Positions 1 through 7,950 are shown, counted from the stretch's first letter. The stretch: DNA of 22,725 bases from Nitrospira bacterium HGW-Nitrospira-1 (GCA_002839535.1 PGYF01000014.1:1-22725), one strand, 5' to 3'. The notes: generated from the letters alone by a model not told the origin. A program made the numbers and translations.

Positions 1-55
1 GTCGTGGAATGACGGAGGGTGGTCGTGGAATGACATGATTTGTGACAAGAATGAC
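1..55. repeat. 21-bp tandem repeat, about 2.6 units
   Basis: GTCGTGGAATGAC occurs exactly at 1-13 and 22-34, and a degenerate third copy ending in GAATGAC lies at 43-55, so the GAATGAC core recurs every 21 bp (7, 28, 49). The same GGAATGAC core recurs in the palindromic element at 7856-7933 and at the 3' end of the ORF6N gene (9399-9410), so this may be part of a dispersed repeat family. One frame is open from the window edge to about position 112, but its product does not resemble the end of NuoC, so no CDS is called. Confidence 0.75.
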
Positions 56-91
56 CCACACGATTACGCGAAGACCCAAAATTCTTTTAAC

Positions 92-121
92 TATTCACTA
101 AATACTTATTGACTAAATACT
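92..121. repeat. 15-bp tandem duplication at nuoD start
   Basis: TATTCACTAAATACT (92-106) is followed directly by TATTGACTAAATACT (107-121), 14 of 15 identical, and the nuoD ATG follows at 126. The duplication occupies the place where a Shine-Dalgarno sequence should be, and none is visible. It is AT-rich and could carry promoter or leader function, but nothing shows this directly. Confidence 0.75.
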
Positions 122-125
122 GATT

Positions 126-1316
126 ATGGAAGATATAGAAAAACCATTCGAGACAAGAGAACTGTCCATAAGCATGGGGCCGCAGCATCCTGCGACCCAC
201 GGCGTGCTGAGGCTTTTGCTTAACCTCCAGGGCGAAAATGTCGTCAAATGTACGCCCTATGTGGGGTATCTTCACAGGGGTATTGAGAAGCTGGGGGAAA
301 ACCGGACATACCTTTCAGCGCTTCCCCTGAGCGACCGTCTTGATTACATATCCTCGATGAACAATAACGTGGGATACGTAAATGCTGTTGAGAAGCTCTT
401 CGGCATCGAGGCGCCGGAAAGGGCGAAGTTCATCAGGACAATAGCCGCAGAGATGGGAAGGATATCGAGCCATATCATCTGGCTTGGAACGCATGTGCTT
501 GATATCGGCGCGACCACCCCCTTCCTCTATGCCTTCAGGGAAAGAGAAGTAATCATGGACCTCTTCGAGATGCTCTGCGGGGCGAGGCTTACGGTAAGCT
601 ACCCGAGGGTCGGCGGTGTGCGGAACGATATCTCCCAGGAATTTCTCGATCAGTTGTATGCGTTTGTGCTGGACTTCCCTTCGAAGATGGACGACTATGA
701 GACCCTTGTTACCGAAAACAGGATATGGAAGGACAGGACTGTTGGAATAGGCGTGATTTCCGCTGAAGAGGCGGTCAACTGGGGACTTACAGGCGGTATG
801 CTGAGGGGTTCAGGCGTTGATTACGACGTCAGAAAATATGTGCCGTATGATGCATACGATAAAGTCGAGTTTGATATCCCGATAGGCAAAAACGGCGACT
901 GCTATGACCGGTACCTTGTCAGGATGCAAGAGATGCGGCAGGCAAACAGGATCATCAAACAGTGCATTGAGCAGCTTCCCGCAGGGCCTGTTATGGCGGA
1001 TGCGCCGAAGTTCACGCTTCCACCAAAAGATCTGGTATTGAAGGACATGGAGCATCTCATACACCAATTCGTCTTGATTACAAAAGGCCCAACTGTAGCG
1101 GAAGGGGAGATTTATATGGGCACCGAGGCGCCAAAGGGAGAACTTGGTTTTTATTTTGTAAGCGACGGCACCGGCAGGCCTTACCGGATGAGGGTCAGGG
1201 CGCCTTCTTTTGTTCATGCCTCGGCGCTCCCGAGGTTGTCTGAGGGCGGGATGATAGCAGACGTTATAGCGAACATCGGGACGATTGATATTGTGCTCGG
1301 TGAATGTGATAGGTAG
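126..1316 (+). CDS. nuoD: NADH-quinone oxidoreductase subunit D (NuoD)
   Basis: This is the 49-kDa-type subunit of complex I, a peripheral-arm protein that builds the quinone pocket with NuoB. The 396 residues match the usual length of unfused NuoD, so nuoC is a separate gene upstream of the window. The family signature GPQHPATHGVLR is at 18-29. H25 and Y74 have the 49-residue spacing of the two quinone-headgroup ligands known in Thermus Nqo4 (His38 and Tyr87). HRGIEKL is at 50-56, and the C-terminus ends in the typical LGECDR. The ATG at 126 gives the right N-terminal extension before GPQHPATHG, but has no recognisable Shine-Dalgarno sequence; it sits right after a 15-bp tandem duplication. 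The next gene starts 9 bases after the stop, its ribosome site abutting the stop, so the two are probably cotranscribed. Confidence 0.97.
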   Translation: MEDIEKPFETRELSISMGPQHPATHGVLRLLLNLQGENVVKCTPYVGYLHRGIEKLGENRTYLSALPLSDRLDYISSMNNNVGYVNAVEKLFGIEAPERAKFIRTIAAEMGRISSHIIWLGTHVLDIGATTPFLYAFREREVIMDLFEMLCGARLTVSYPRVGGVRNDISQEFLDQLYAFVLDFPSKMDDYETLVTENRIWKDRTVGIGVISAEEAVNWGLTGGMLRGSGVDYDVRKYVPYDAYDKVEFDIPIGKNGDCYDRYLVRMQEMRQANRIIKQCIEQLPAGPVMADAPKFTLPPKDLVLKDMEHLIHQFVLITKGPTVAEGEIYMGTEAPKGELGFYFVSDGTGRPYRMRVRAPSFVHASALPRLSEGGMIADVIANIGTIDIVLGECDR

Positions 1317-1325
1317 GAGGGAAAG

Positions 1326-1790
1326 ATGGGTATTATAGACGAAATTAAGATTTTTTACGATCTTGGTGAGAACGAAAAGGAGACAGTGAATCGTCTGCTT
1401 CAGGTAAGGGATTTTAAACCAGGAGAAGTGATATATGGAGAGGGCGAGTCTGGAGAGAGCGCTCTCGATATTATTGTAAAGGGAAAGGTAAAGATAAACA
1501 GAGTAACTATAGAGGGGGAGCAACTCCAAATGGCAACCTTAAGGGCAGGAGAAAAATTTGGAATTATGTCATTTCTCGATGGAAGCAGGCATAATGCAAG
1601 TGTTGTTGCAGAAGAGGAAACCCGACTCTTGATATTGAAAAAATCCGATTTCGATAATCTTATACAAACCAATCCTGTCATCGGCGTCAAGATACTAAGA
1701 AATATTGCCGTAGGTCTTGCCAAATTAGTAAAGGATTTAAATGCACAACATATGGACCTTATGCATATGATGTTTAGGAAAAGTAAATAG
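1326..1790 (+). CDS. Single-domain cyclic-nucleotide-binding-fold protein
   Basis: A 154-residue protein made almost entirely of one CRP/PKA-type cyclic-nucleotide-binding beta-roll. KPGEVIY (31-37) is the usual entry strand and 77-95 is the phosphate-binding-cassette region, followed by the C-helix. There is no helix-turn-helix after it, so it is not a full CRP/FNR regulator, and there is no signal peptide or membrane helix. In the cassette the usual Glu after Gly is Ile80, and the usual Arg is His89, so cAMP/cGMP binding by the canonical contacts looks unlikely. It has a strong AGGAGGG ribosome site overlapping the nuoD stop region and lies between nuoD and nuoE in the same direction. A regulatory or assembly role for complex I is only an inference from position. 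Base composition is somewhat more AT-rich than in nuoD. Confidence 0.85.
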   Translation: MGIIDEIKIFYDLGENEKETVNRLLQVRDFKPGEVIYGEGESGESALDIIVKGKVKINRVTIEGEQLQMATLRAGEKFGIMSFLDGSRHNASVVAEEETRLLILKKSDFDNLIQTNPVIGVKILRNIAVGLAKLVKDLNAQHMDLMHMMFRKSK

Positions 1791-1813
1791 AAGATGGCAG
1801 CTTAATCAGAGTT

Positions 1814-2278
1814 ATGTTTAACGAGACAGTATTAAAAGAAATCAAACAAATAAGTGGAAAATACCCAACTACGCGTGCAGCCTTACTGCCTGCGCTTTAT
1901 GTTGCGCAGAGAGAGTTTGGGCATCTCGGCGCTGATGCGTATGAAGCTGTTTCAGATGTTCTCGGTGTTCCAAAGGCGATTGCAAGAGGAGTGGGGACAT
2001 TTTATGCAATGTATAAGCATAAGCCTATGGGACGGCATATTGTGCAGCTATGCACGAATGTCTCATGCATGATACTCGGCGCAGAGAAACTGTCAGACTT
2101 CCTTAAGAATAAATACGGCCTTGAGCCAGGCGGGATAACACCGGACGGCAGGTTTTCACTGGTGATTATGGAATGCATAGGCGCATGCGGCACAGCTCCG
2201 GCAATGCTTGTGAATGATGATTTTTATGAAAATCTTACAGAGAAGTATATAGAGGAAATACTGGAGAAGTATAAATAG
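1814..2278 (+). CDS. nuoE: NADH-quinone oxidoreductase subunit E (NuoE)
   Basis: This is the 24-kDa-type, thioredoxin-like [2Fe-2S] subunit (cluster N1a) of the NADH dehydrogenase module, which partners NuoF. The 154 residues match the family length. The four cluster ligands are visible as C80 and C85 (CTNVSC) and C121 and C125 (CIGACG). The N-terminal helical region, with KYPTTRAALLPALYVAQ, is typical. The ribosome site is weak, but the ATG at 1814 gives the expected N-terminus. The gene follows the cyclic-nucleotide-fold gene by 23 bases and is separated from nuoF by a 100-base spacer containing a repeat remnant. Confidence 0.97.
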   Translation: MFNETVLKEIKQISGKYPTTRAALLPALYVAQREFGHLGADAYEAVSDVLGVPKAIARGVGTFYAMYKHKPMGRHIVQLCTNVSCMILGAEKLSDFLKNKYGLEPGGITPDGRFSLVIMECIGACGTAPAMLVNDDFYENLTEKYIEEILEKYK

Positions 2279-2296
2279 ACCTAAAAAACTCATTTA

Positions 2297-2349
2297 GCCA
2301 CGGATGGACACGGATAAAACAAGTTGAAAAATCAGTGAAAATCCGCGGC
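2297..2349. repeat. Imperfect palindromic repeat remnant between nuoE and nuoF
   Basis: GCCACGGAT (2297-2305) and ATCCGCGGC (2341-2349) form inverted ends with one mismatch, and a second CACGGAT lies just inside the left end (GGACACGGATAAAA). This CCACGGATGNACACGGAT style is known from dispersed intergenic repeats in many bacterial genomes. It fills most of the otherwise empty 100-base nuoE-nuoF spacer. The nuoF ribosome site (AGGA, 2364-2367) lies just outside it. Confidence 0.55.
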
Positions 2350-2378
2350 AAACTGCTTTTTATAGGATAAATAGATTT

Positions 2379-3644
2379 ATGGAAAAAGTATTATTAAAAA
2401 ACATGGAAAATCCGAACTCGGCTGATATTAACGAGTATAAAAAAATTGGCGGATACAAAAATATTCCCAAGGCGTTTGAATTCCAGCCAAAAGAGATTAT
2501 AGAAGAAGTAAAACTATCAGGACTGCGCGGCCGCGGCGGCGCGGGCTTTCCTGTTGCGATGAAATGGACATTTGCCTCTGCATATCCGAACTTTCCAAAA
2601 TATCTGCTCTGCAATGCTGATGAAGGTGAGCCTGGAACTTTTAAGGACAGACCCATACTTGAGAAAAACCCTCACCTTTTAATTGAAGGCATGGTTATCT
2701 CCGGTTATGCCATCGGCGCAGAATACGGTTATATATATTTGAGAGGAGAATATCCTCATGCAAAAGATGTCCTAAACAAGGCAATTGCTCAGGCATACGA
2801 TAACGGTTTATTAGGGGATAATATTTTTAATAAAGGAGTAAGGTTTCATCTGACAGTTCATCAGGGAGCGGGCGCTTATATATGCGGCGAGGAGACAGCG
2901 CTGATAGAATCACTGGAGGGAGACAAGGGCCAGCCAAGGATCAAGCCCCCGTTCCCTGTTAACGTAGGAGCATTTTCAAAGCCCACGGTTGTCAATAATG
3001 TTGAGACTCTCTCAAATGTCCCATATATCATAGAGGTTGGCTCAGAGGCTTATTCCAAAATCGGAAGTCAGGAATGTCCTGGACCAAAACTCTACTGTGT
3101 GAGCGGACACGTAGAAAAACCCGGCGTGTATGAACTTCCAATGGGGACAGTTCTGAGGGATATAATCTATATGCACTGCGGAGGGATTAAGGGAGGGAAA
3201 AGGCTGAAGGCTGTTATCCCTGGCGGGGCTACAACCCCCATACTTCCTGCTGAGAAGATTGACTGCCCAATGGATTTTGTTAATATGCCGAAACATGGCA
3301 GTATGCTTGGCTCAGGCGCTATAATTGTTATGGACGAAAGCGTCTGTCTTGTTAAGGTGTGCTATAGAATACTGAAATTTCTTGAACACGAATCCTGCGG
3401 CAAATGCACGCCCTGCCGTGAAGGGACCGGGTGGCTCAGGAGTATCCTCGGCAGGATAGAAAACGGTGAGGGAGCTGAAGGCGATATAGACCTTTTGCTT
3501 TCTGTTTCAGGGAATATGGCTGGAAAGACTTTTTGCCCATTGGGAGACGGAGCAGCGTCTGTTACGCAGAATTTTATCAAACATTTCAGAAATGAGTTTG
3601 AGGAACATATTAAAAGAGCGAAATGCGTGATGCGTAATGAGTGA
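2379..3644 (+). CDS. nuoF: NADH-quinone oxidoreductase subunit F (NuoF)
   Basis: This is the 51-kDa-type subunit that binds NADH and FMN and carries [4Fe-4S] cluster N3; it takes electrons from NADH and passes them to NuoE and NuoG. The glycine-rich FMN/NADH loop LRGRGGAGFPV is at 49-59, NADEGEPGTFKDR at 79-91, and GAGAYICGEETAL at 163-175. The N3 ligands are C340, C343 and C346 (CGKCTPC) with C386. The length of 421 is normal. It starts at ATG 2379 with a modest AGGA 11 bases upstream. The last residues (CVMRNE) are encoded by a heptanucleotide repeat array that runs through the stop codon, so the C-terminal tail appears to have been rewritten by repeat insertion. This tail lies outside the conserved core and should not affect function. 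Confidence 0.97.
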   Translation: MEKVLLKNMENPNSADINEYKKIGGYKNIPKAFEFQPKEIIEEVKLSGLRGRGGAGFPVAMKWTFASAYPNFPKYLLCNADEGEPGTFKDRPILEKNPHLLIEGMVISGYAIGAEYGYIYLRGEYPHAKDVLNKAIAQAYDNGLLGDNIFNKGVRFHLTVHQGAGAYICGEETALIESLEGDKGQPRIKPPFPVNVGAFSKPTVVNNVETLSNVPYIIEVGSEAYSKIGSQECPGPKLYCVSGHVEKPGVYELPMGTVLRDIIYMHCGGIKGGKRLKAVIPGGATTPILPAEKIDCPMDFVNMPKHGSMLGSGAIIVMDESVCLVKVCYRILKFLEHESCGKCTPCREGTGWLRSILGRIENGEGAEGDIDLLLSVSGNMAGKTFCPLGDGAASVTQNFIKHFRNEFEEHIKRAKCVMRNE

Positions 3645-3671
3645 AAGTCAATTACAGATTACGGATTACGA
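3623..3671. repeat. Heptanucleotide repeat array across the nuoF stop
   Basis: The stretch reads as seven consecutive 7-mers: ATGCGTG, ATGCGTA, ATGAGTG, AAAGTCA, ATTACAG, ATTACGG, ATTACGA. The first three and the last three are near-identical units, and the right-hand group is roughly the reverse complement of the left (GCGTAAT against ATTACGG), so the array could fold into a hairpin. It includes the last codons and the stop of nuoF and ends 7 bases before the nuoG ATG. A related array lies at 8822-8849. Confidence 0.75.
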
Positions 3672-3678
3672 GTAAATT

Positions 3679-6264
3679 ATGATTACAATTAATATAAACG
3701 GCAAAGAGATTAAATTAGAGAAGTCTGTCACTGTGCTTGAGGCTGCGAAAGCCGCGGGGATAAAGATACCTACGCTCTGCTGGCATGAACAGCTTGGACA
3801 ATACGGTGGTTGCAGATTGTGTCTTGTGGAAATTGAGAAGATACCAAAATTGCAGACAGCATGCACTCTTATGGTCACTGAAGGAATGGTGATAAGGACG
3901 GAAACAGAGCAGACAGCCGAAGCAAGGAGAGGCATGCTGGAATTTCTGCTTATCAATCATCCTCTGGACTGCCCTATATGCGATAAGGCGGGTGAATGCG
4001 AACTTCAGGACCTTGTAGAAAAATACGGCGCAATATCGGGAAGATTCAGAGAGAAAAAGAGGAAAATACCGGAGAGTTTTGCCGACCCGCTTATTGTCCG
4101 CAACATGGAAAGATGTGTTATGTGCACAAGGTGCGTGAGGATGTGCGAGGGAGTTCAGGGCGCCTCGGCAATAGGGGTTATTGACAGGGGCGGCCATTCA
4201 CATATCGAGCCCTTTTCAGGCGGAAGATATGACTGCGAATACTGCGGCAACTGCATCTCTGTATGCCCTGTCGGAGCAATTATGTCAAGGATGCACAAGC
4301 ATAGTTACAGACCATGGCAGGTGACGGGTAAGACAGAGACAATATGTCCGTACTGCGGCGTTGGATGCACCCTTGTTTTGCAGGTAAGAGACAACACAAT
4401 AAAGAGAGTAATCCCGAGGATTGGCTCTCCTGTAAATAATGGTCTTTTGTGTTCACGGGGAAGGTTCGGTTATGAATTCGTGGGTAGCAAGGAGAGATTG
4501 ACAACGCCTCTGATAAGAAAGAATGGTGTGCTTGAAGAGGCCACATGGGAAGAGGCGATCAGCCTTGTGGCGAACAAGCTCAGTGATATAAAGGCCAAAT
4601 CCGGCAGTGACGCGATAGCTGGAATTGCCTCGCCACGCTGCACGAATGAAGACAATTATGTCTTTCAGAAATTCATGCGTACTACGATCGGCACGAACAA
4701 TATCGACAGCACGGCACGCATGGGATTTGCCGGCGCCCAGGCTTTCATGGAAAATATCTTCGGACAGGGCGCCACAGCAAATATTATTTCCGGTCTTGCA
4801 AATTCAGACACGGTGCTTGTTGTAGGCGGTGATCCCACGACTGCAAACCCTATCTTTGGACTTCAGGTCAGGGCATGTTCACGCAAGGGTGGGAACATCC
4901 TTACTGTGGGGCAGATGAAGGGGCTGGAATATTTTAACCCGGTGAAGGCAGATCCTTTCCTGTATACGGAAGAGGTCCTGCTTGAGGGGATAGTCACGGC
5001 ACTCATTGGGAAAAAGGGTCTTCCGGGCGCTAACCTGACGCTCGAGGCAAAGATAAAAGATATCAATACTTCCCTGGACGATGTAGAAAAGAAGTGCGGA
5101 GTTCCGGCAAAGGAACTGGCACGGTTCGTTGATATACTTGCAGCCTCTGCTACTCCAGCCCTGCTTATAGGCAAGGAGATTGTCCAGAGCAGCGGGGCAA
5201 GCTATAAACTGCTCCTCCTGTCGGCGATCAACTATCTTGCCAATGGCAGAATATACCTGCTTTCAGAGCGTTCAAATGAGCAGGGTCTGCTTGATATGGG
5301 CTGTGCACCTGATCTTCTGCCTGGATATAGGCCGGTTGCCTCTGCGGAATTCAGAAAGAGATATGAGACCCTCTGGGATACGAAACTAAATGAGAAAACA
5401 GGGCTTACGATATTCGAGATGATGGACGCTGCATCGCGTGGTTCCCTGAAGGCGCTGTATGTGATGGGTGAGAATCCCGCCTTTAACCTGCCGAATTCCA
5501 GCGCAGCAGCAACAGCGCTCAGAAACCTTGAGTTCCTTGTTGTGCAGGATATATTCCTTACCGAGACAGCAAAACTCGCCGACGTTGTGCTTCCTGCGCT
5601 TAGCTGGGCAGAAAAGGACGGGACATTCACAAACATGGAAAGAAGGATACAGCGGGTGAGAAAGGCGGTTAACAGGGGTGGGATGGAAGACTGGAGGATT
5701 ATCTCTGATATCTCAAAGAATATGGGAGTCAAACTCAACTATGCTGATACTGAAAAGGTGTTCCACGAAATTGCCGCGGTTTCGCCCCTTCACAGGAACC
5801 TGACCTATGAGGACATAGAGGATGGACATGCCATCTATCCATACAAGGGCGAACCCCTGAGGGACGTTATGGAAGAGATACTGACATCCAAAGGCAAGGC
5901 AGCGCGTTCTACAGGGAAGTTGTACCTGCGTATTGAAAGACCCCTGTTTCATTCCGGGACGCTCAGCACAAAGGCCCCGGCGCTGGTGAAGATTTATTCC
6001 AGGGCTGTCGCAAGGATCAGCGCTGAAACTGCTGCATCGCTTTCGCTGGATGAAGGGGATATTGTCAGGATAACGACAAAGGCCGGCGCCATCGAGCTTC
6101 CGGTATCCATAGACAAGGCAGCAGATTCTTCGACAGTGATGCTGACAAATAACTTTGAAGGCCAGGGTGCTTACAGTCTCATGGAGTATACTATTGACCC
6201 TGTGACAAAGACGCCTGTATTAGAAGGCGTAGAGGCAAAAATAGTAAAGATGACAGGGACATAA
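3679..6264 (+). CDS. nuoG: NADH-quinone oxidoreductase subunit G (NuoG), molybdopterin-type
   Basis: This is the large iron-sulfur subunit of the NADH module; it relays electrons from NuoF to NuoI. Ligand sets can be read in order: a 2Fe-2S ferredoxin domain (C34, C45, C48, C62), the His-ligated N5 site (H94, C98, C101, C107), two 4Fe-4S sites (C146/149/152/156 and C186/189/192/196), and the extra N7-type site (C223, C226, C230, C258). After this comes a molybdopterin-oxidoreductase-like domain and, at about 750-850, a dinucleotide-binding-like C-terminal domain. At the place where formate dehydrogenases carry the catalytic Sec or Cys, this protein reads ARMG, so it should be a structural relic and not an enzyme. 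The length of 861 fits. It has a poor ribosome site at the edge of the heptad array; nuoH follows after 2 bases. Confidence 0.95.
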   Translation: MITININGKEIKLEKSVTVLEAAKAAGIKIPTLCWHEQLGQYGGCRLCLVEIEKIPKLQTACTLMVTEGMVIRTETEQTAEARRGMLEFLLINHPLDCPICDKAGECELQDLVEKYGAISGRFREKKRKIPESFADPLIVRNMERCVMCTRCVRMCEGVQGASAIGVIDRGGHSHIEPFSGGRYDCEYCGNCISVCPVGAIMSRMHKHSYRPWQVTGKTETICPYCGVGCTLVLQVRDNTIKRVIPRIGSPVNNGLLCSRGRFGYEFVGSKERLTTPLIRKNGVLEEATWEEAISLVANKLSDIKAKSGSDAIAGIASPRCTNEDNYVFQKFMRTTIGTNNIDSTARMGFAGAQAFMENIFGQGATANIISGLANSDTVLVVGGDPTTANPIFGLQVRACSRKGGNILTVGQMKGLEYFNPVKADPFLYTEEVLLEGIVTALIGKKGLPGANLTLEAKIKDINTSLDDVEKKCGVPAKELARFVDILAASATPALLIGKEIVQSSGASYKLLLLSAINYLANGRIYLLSERSNEQGLLDMGCAPDLLPGYRPVASAEFRKRYETLWDTKLNEKTGLTIFEMMDAASRGSLKALYVMGENPAFNLPNSSAAATALRNLEFLVVQDIFLTETAKLADVVLPALSWAEKDGTFTNMERRIQRVRKAVNRGGMEDWRIISDISKNMGVKLNYADTEKVFHEIAAVSPLHRNLTYEDIEDGHAIYPYKGEPLRDVMEEILTSKGKAARSTGKLYLRIERPLFHSGTLSTKAPALVKIYSRAVARISAETAASLSLDEGDIVRITTKAGAIELPVSIDKAADSSTVMLTNNFEGQGAYSLMEYTIDPVTKTPVLEGVEAKIVKMTGT

Positions 6265-6266
6265 TC

Positions 6267-7307
6267 ATGAATATCTTAGGAATAACAATTGCGCCATACA
6301 TCATCAATATTGTGATCATCCTGCTGAAGATCGCTGTAGTTATCGCGATAGGGCTTCTCCACGTTGCCTACGCCACTTATTTTGAACGTAAGGTGATAGG
6401 CCATATGCAGGTGAGGCTTGGGCCGAGGGAAGTCGGGCCTCATGGCCTGCTTCAGCCGATTGCAGACGGCATAAAACTGTTTTTTAAAGAAGACATAATT
6501 CCTGCAAATGCGGATAAGCCGTTGTTTTATCTTGCTCCTGTCATATTCATGGTTTCGGCTCTCACGTCATTGTCTGTGATCCCGTTTTTCGACGGTTTCG
6601 TGATAGCTGATATAAATATAGGGCTGCTGTTTATTTTTGCGATGTCATCACTTGGCGCTTACGGCATAGTGATGGCAGGATGGGCTTCAAACTCAAAGTA
6701 TTCATTCCTCGGCGGGCTCCGGTCTGCCTCACAGGTCATCAGCTATGAGATCGCGATGGGGCTGAGCCTTGTCGGCGTCATGATTATGGCAGGCTCGCTG
6801 AACCTGACGGATATTGTAAGGGCGCAGCAGGCATATCCTACAGGCATGTTTGCCATACCCCAGTTTGTCGGATTCTTTGTTTTTATTCTGGCTGCCTTTG
6901 CCGAGACCAACAGGCTGCCCTTTGACCTGCCTGAGGCTGAAAGCGAACTCGTTGCAGGCTATTTCACAGAATACAGCGGTTTCCGTTTCGCGCTCTTTTT
7001 CCTCGGCGAATACACGGCAATGCTGATAATGTCATCAATCGCCTCAATCTGCTTCCTTGGCGGATGGGGGCTGCCGACGTTTATTACAGCCAATCTCCCG
7101 GTATTTCTCTGGAAGGCGCTGGGGCTTGGCATGTTTCTTGTGAAGGTCTATGCCTTCATGTTCCTCTACTACTGGGTCAGGGCAACACTGCCGAGGTACC
7201 GCTATGACCAGCTCATGGCAATAGGCTGGAAGCTGCTGATACCGCTTGCGCTTGCAAACATTGTGATAACAGGGCTGATAAAGATATGGATTAAAGGGAT
7301 GCTATGA
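6267..7307 (+). CDS. nuoH: NADH-quinone oxidoreductase subunit H (NuoH)
   Basis: This is the membrane subunit that joins the peripheral arm to the proton-pumping arm and forms the entry to the quinone tunnel. The 346 residues contain about eight hydrophobic segments. Conserved motifs include YFERKVIGHMQVRLGP (38-53), GPHGLLQPIADGIKLFFKED (57-76) and AETNRLPFDLPEAESEL (212-228), whose acidic residues belong to the E-channel. The ATG lies 2 bases after the nuoG stop, and the 3' end overlaps nuoI by 4 bases (ATGA), indicating translational coupling. Confidence 0.97.
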   Translation: MNILGITIAPYIINIVIILLKIAVVIAIGLLHVAYATYFERKVIGHMQVRLGPREVGPHGLLQPIADGIKLFFKEDIIPANADKPLFYLAPVIFMVSALTSLSVIPFFDGFVIADINIGLLFIFAMSSLGAYGIVMAGWASNSKYSFLGGLRSASQVISYEIAMGLSLVGVMIMAGSLNLTDIVRAQQAYPTGMFAIPQFVGFFVFILAAFAETNRLPFDLPEAESELVAGYFTEYSGFRFALFFLGEYTAMLIMSSIASICFLGGWGLPTFITANLPVFLWKALGLGMFLVKVYAFMFLYYWVRATLPRYRYDQLMAIGWKLLIPLALANIVITGLIKIWIKGML

Positions 7308-7855
7308 CAGCCGCTAAACTTATAAAAACTATATTTTTTGTAGAGATTGCAAAAGGCATGGCCTTGACCTTAAAGACGCTGTTTACCCCTCCGGTGACGC
7401 GGCGCTATCCTCTTGTAAAACGGCCGGTTAAGCCGGGATTCCGCGGACTCCATGCCCTTGCAAAAAACGAAGAAGGCAGGATGAAATGCGTAGGCTGCGG
7501 CCTGTGCGGCGCATACTGCCCGTCAAAATGCATACACATCTATACGACCGAGGGCGAGGACCACAACAAGGTCGTGGACAGGTATGAGATAGAGGTCCTC
7601 AGGTGCGTCTACTGCGGTCTCTGTGTTGAGGCGTGTCCTTTCGGCGCCATATCCCTGAGCGAGCATTACGAATATGCCGGCTGCACCAGGGACGAGTTTT
7701 ATATGACTAAGGAGAAGCTGCTTGAAAACTGGGACAAATATTTTACAGGAGAAAAAGGCGAACGCTACTACCGGGATTTCTGGCAGCCAAAGTCAGAGAA
7801 TTTCATTGCCCATGAAGGCCAGGCAATGTTTAAGGGAGTTAAGAATGCAAAATAA
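7304..7855 (+). CDS. nuoI: NADH-quinone oxidoreductase subunit I (NuoI)
   Basis: This is the 8Fe ferredoxin-like (TYKY-type) subunit carrying clusters N6a and N6b between NuoG and NuoB. The two CxxCxxCxxxCP motifs are C62/C65/C68/C72 and C101/C104/C107/C111. The N-terminal helix with GMALTLKTLF, followed by PVTRRYP, is typical of membrane-associated NuoI. The length of 183 is within the family range. It starts with an ATG inside the nuoH stop overlap. Directly after its stop (7853-7855) begins a palindromic repeat element that separates it from nuoJ. Confidence 0.97.
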   Translation: MTAAKLIKTIFFVEIAKGMALTLKTLFTPPVTRRYPLVKRPVKPGFRGLHALAKNEEGRMKCVGCGLCGAYCPSKCIHIYTTEGEDHNKVVDRYEIEVLRCVYCGLCVEACPFGAISLSEHYEYAGCTRDEFYMTKEKLLENWDKYFTGEKGERYYRDFWQPKSENFIAHEGQAMFKGVKNAK

Positions 7856-7933
7856 TGTCATTCCGTGCTTGACACGGAATCCAGTCTTTTAATTAATCTT
7901 CTGGATTCCCGCTTAAGAACTGCGGGAATGACA
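7856..7933. mobile_element. Palindromic MITE/REP-like element
   Basis: A 78-bp element has terminal inverted repeats TGTCATTCC (7856-7864) and GGAATGACA (7925-7933), and inner inverted repeats GGAATCCAG (7876-7884) and CTGGATTCC (7901-7909). Each side also folds on itself: TTCCGTG/CACGGAA on the left, ATTCCCGC/GCGGGAAT on the right. The loop around 7885-7900 is AT-rich. This GTCATTCC...GGAATGAC design is a known kind of dispersed non-coding repeat. It begins one base after the nuoI stop and ends 17 bases before the nuoJ ATG, so transcripts of the operon must carry this hairpin. Confidence 0.8.
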
Positions 7934-7950
7934 GAAAAGCGGAGCGTGTG

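Noticed and set aside
2..112. Open frame at the left edge as the end of nuoC
   Set aside because: It is repeat-derived (SWNDGGWSWND) and lacks any NuoC C-terminal feature.
810..1529. Minus-strand open frame opposite nuoD and the cyclic-nucleotide-fold gene
   Set aside because: It crosses two well supported + strand genes and their junction and resembles no family; it is a shadow frame.
4303..4480. A separate formate dehydrogenase gene fused to nuoG
   Set aside because: The domain order matches NuoG itself, and the catalytic Sec/Cys is absent.
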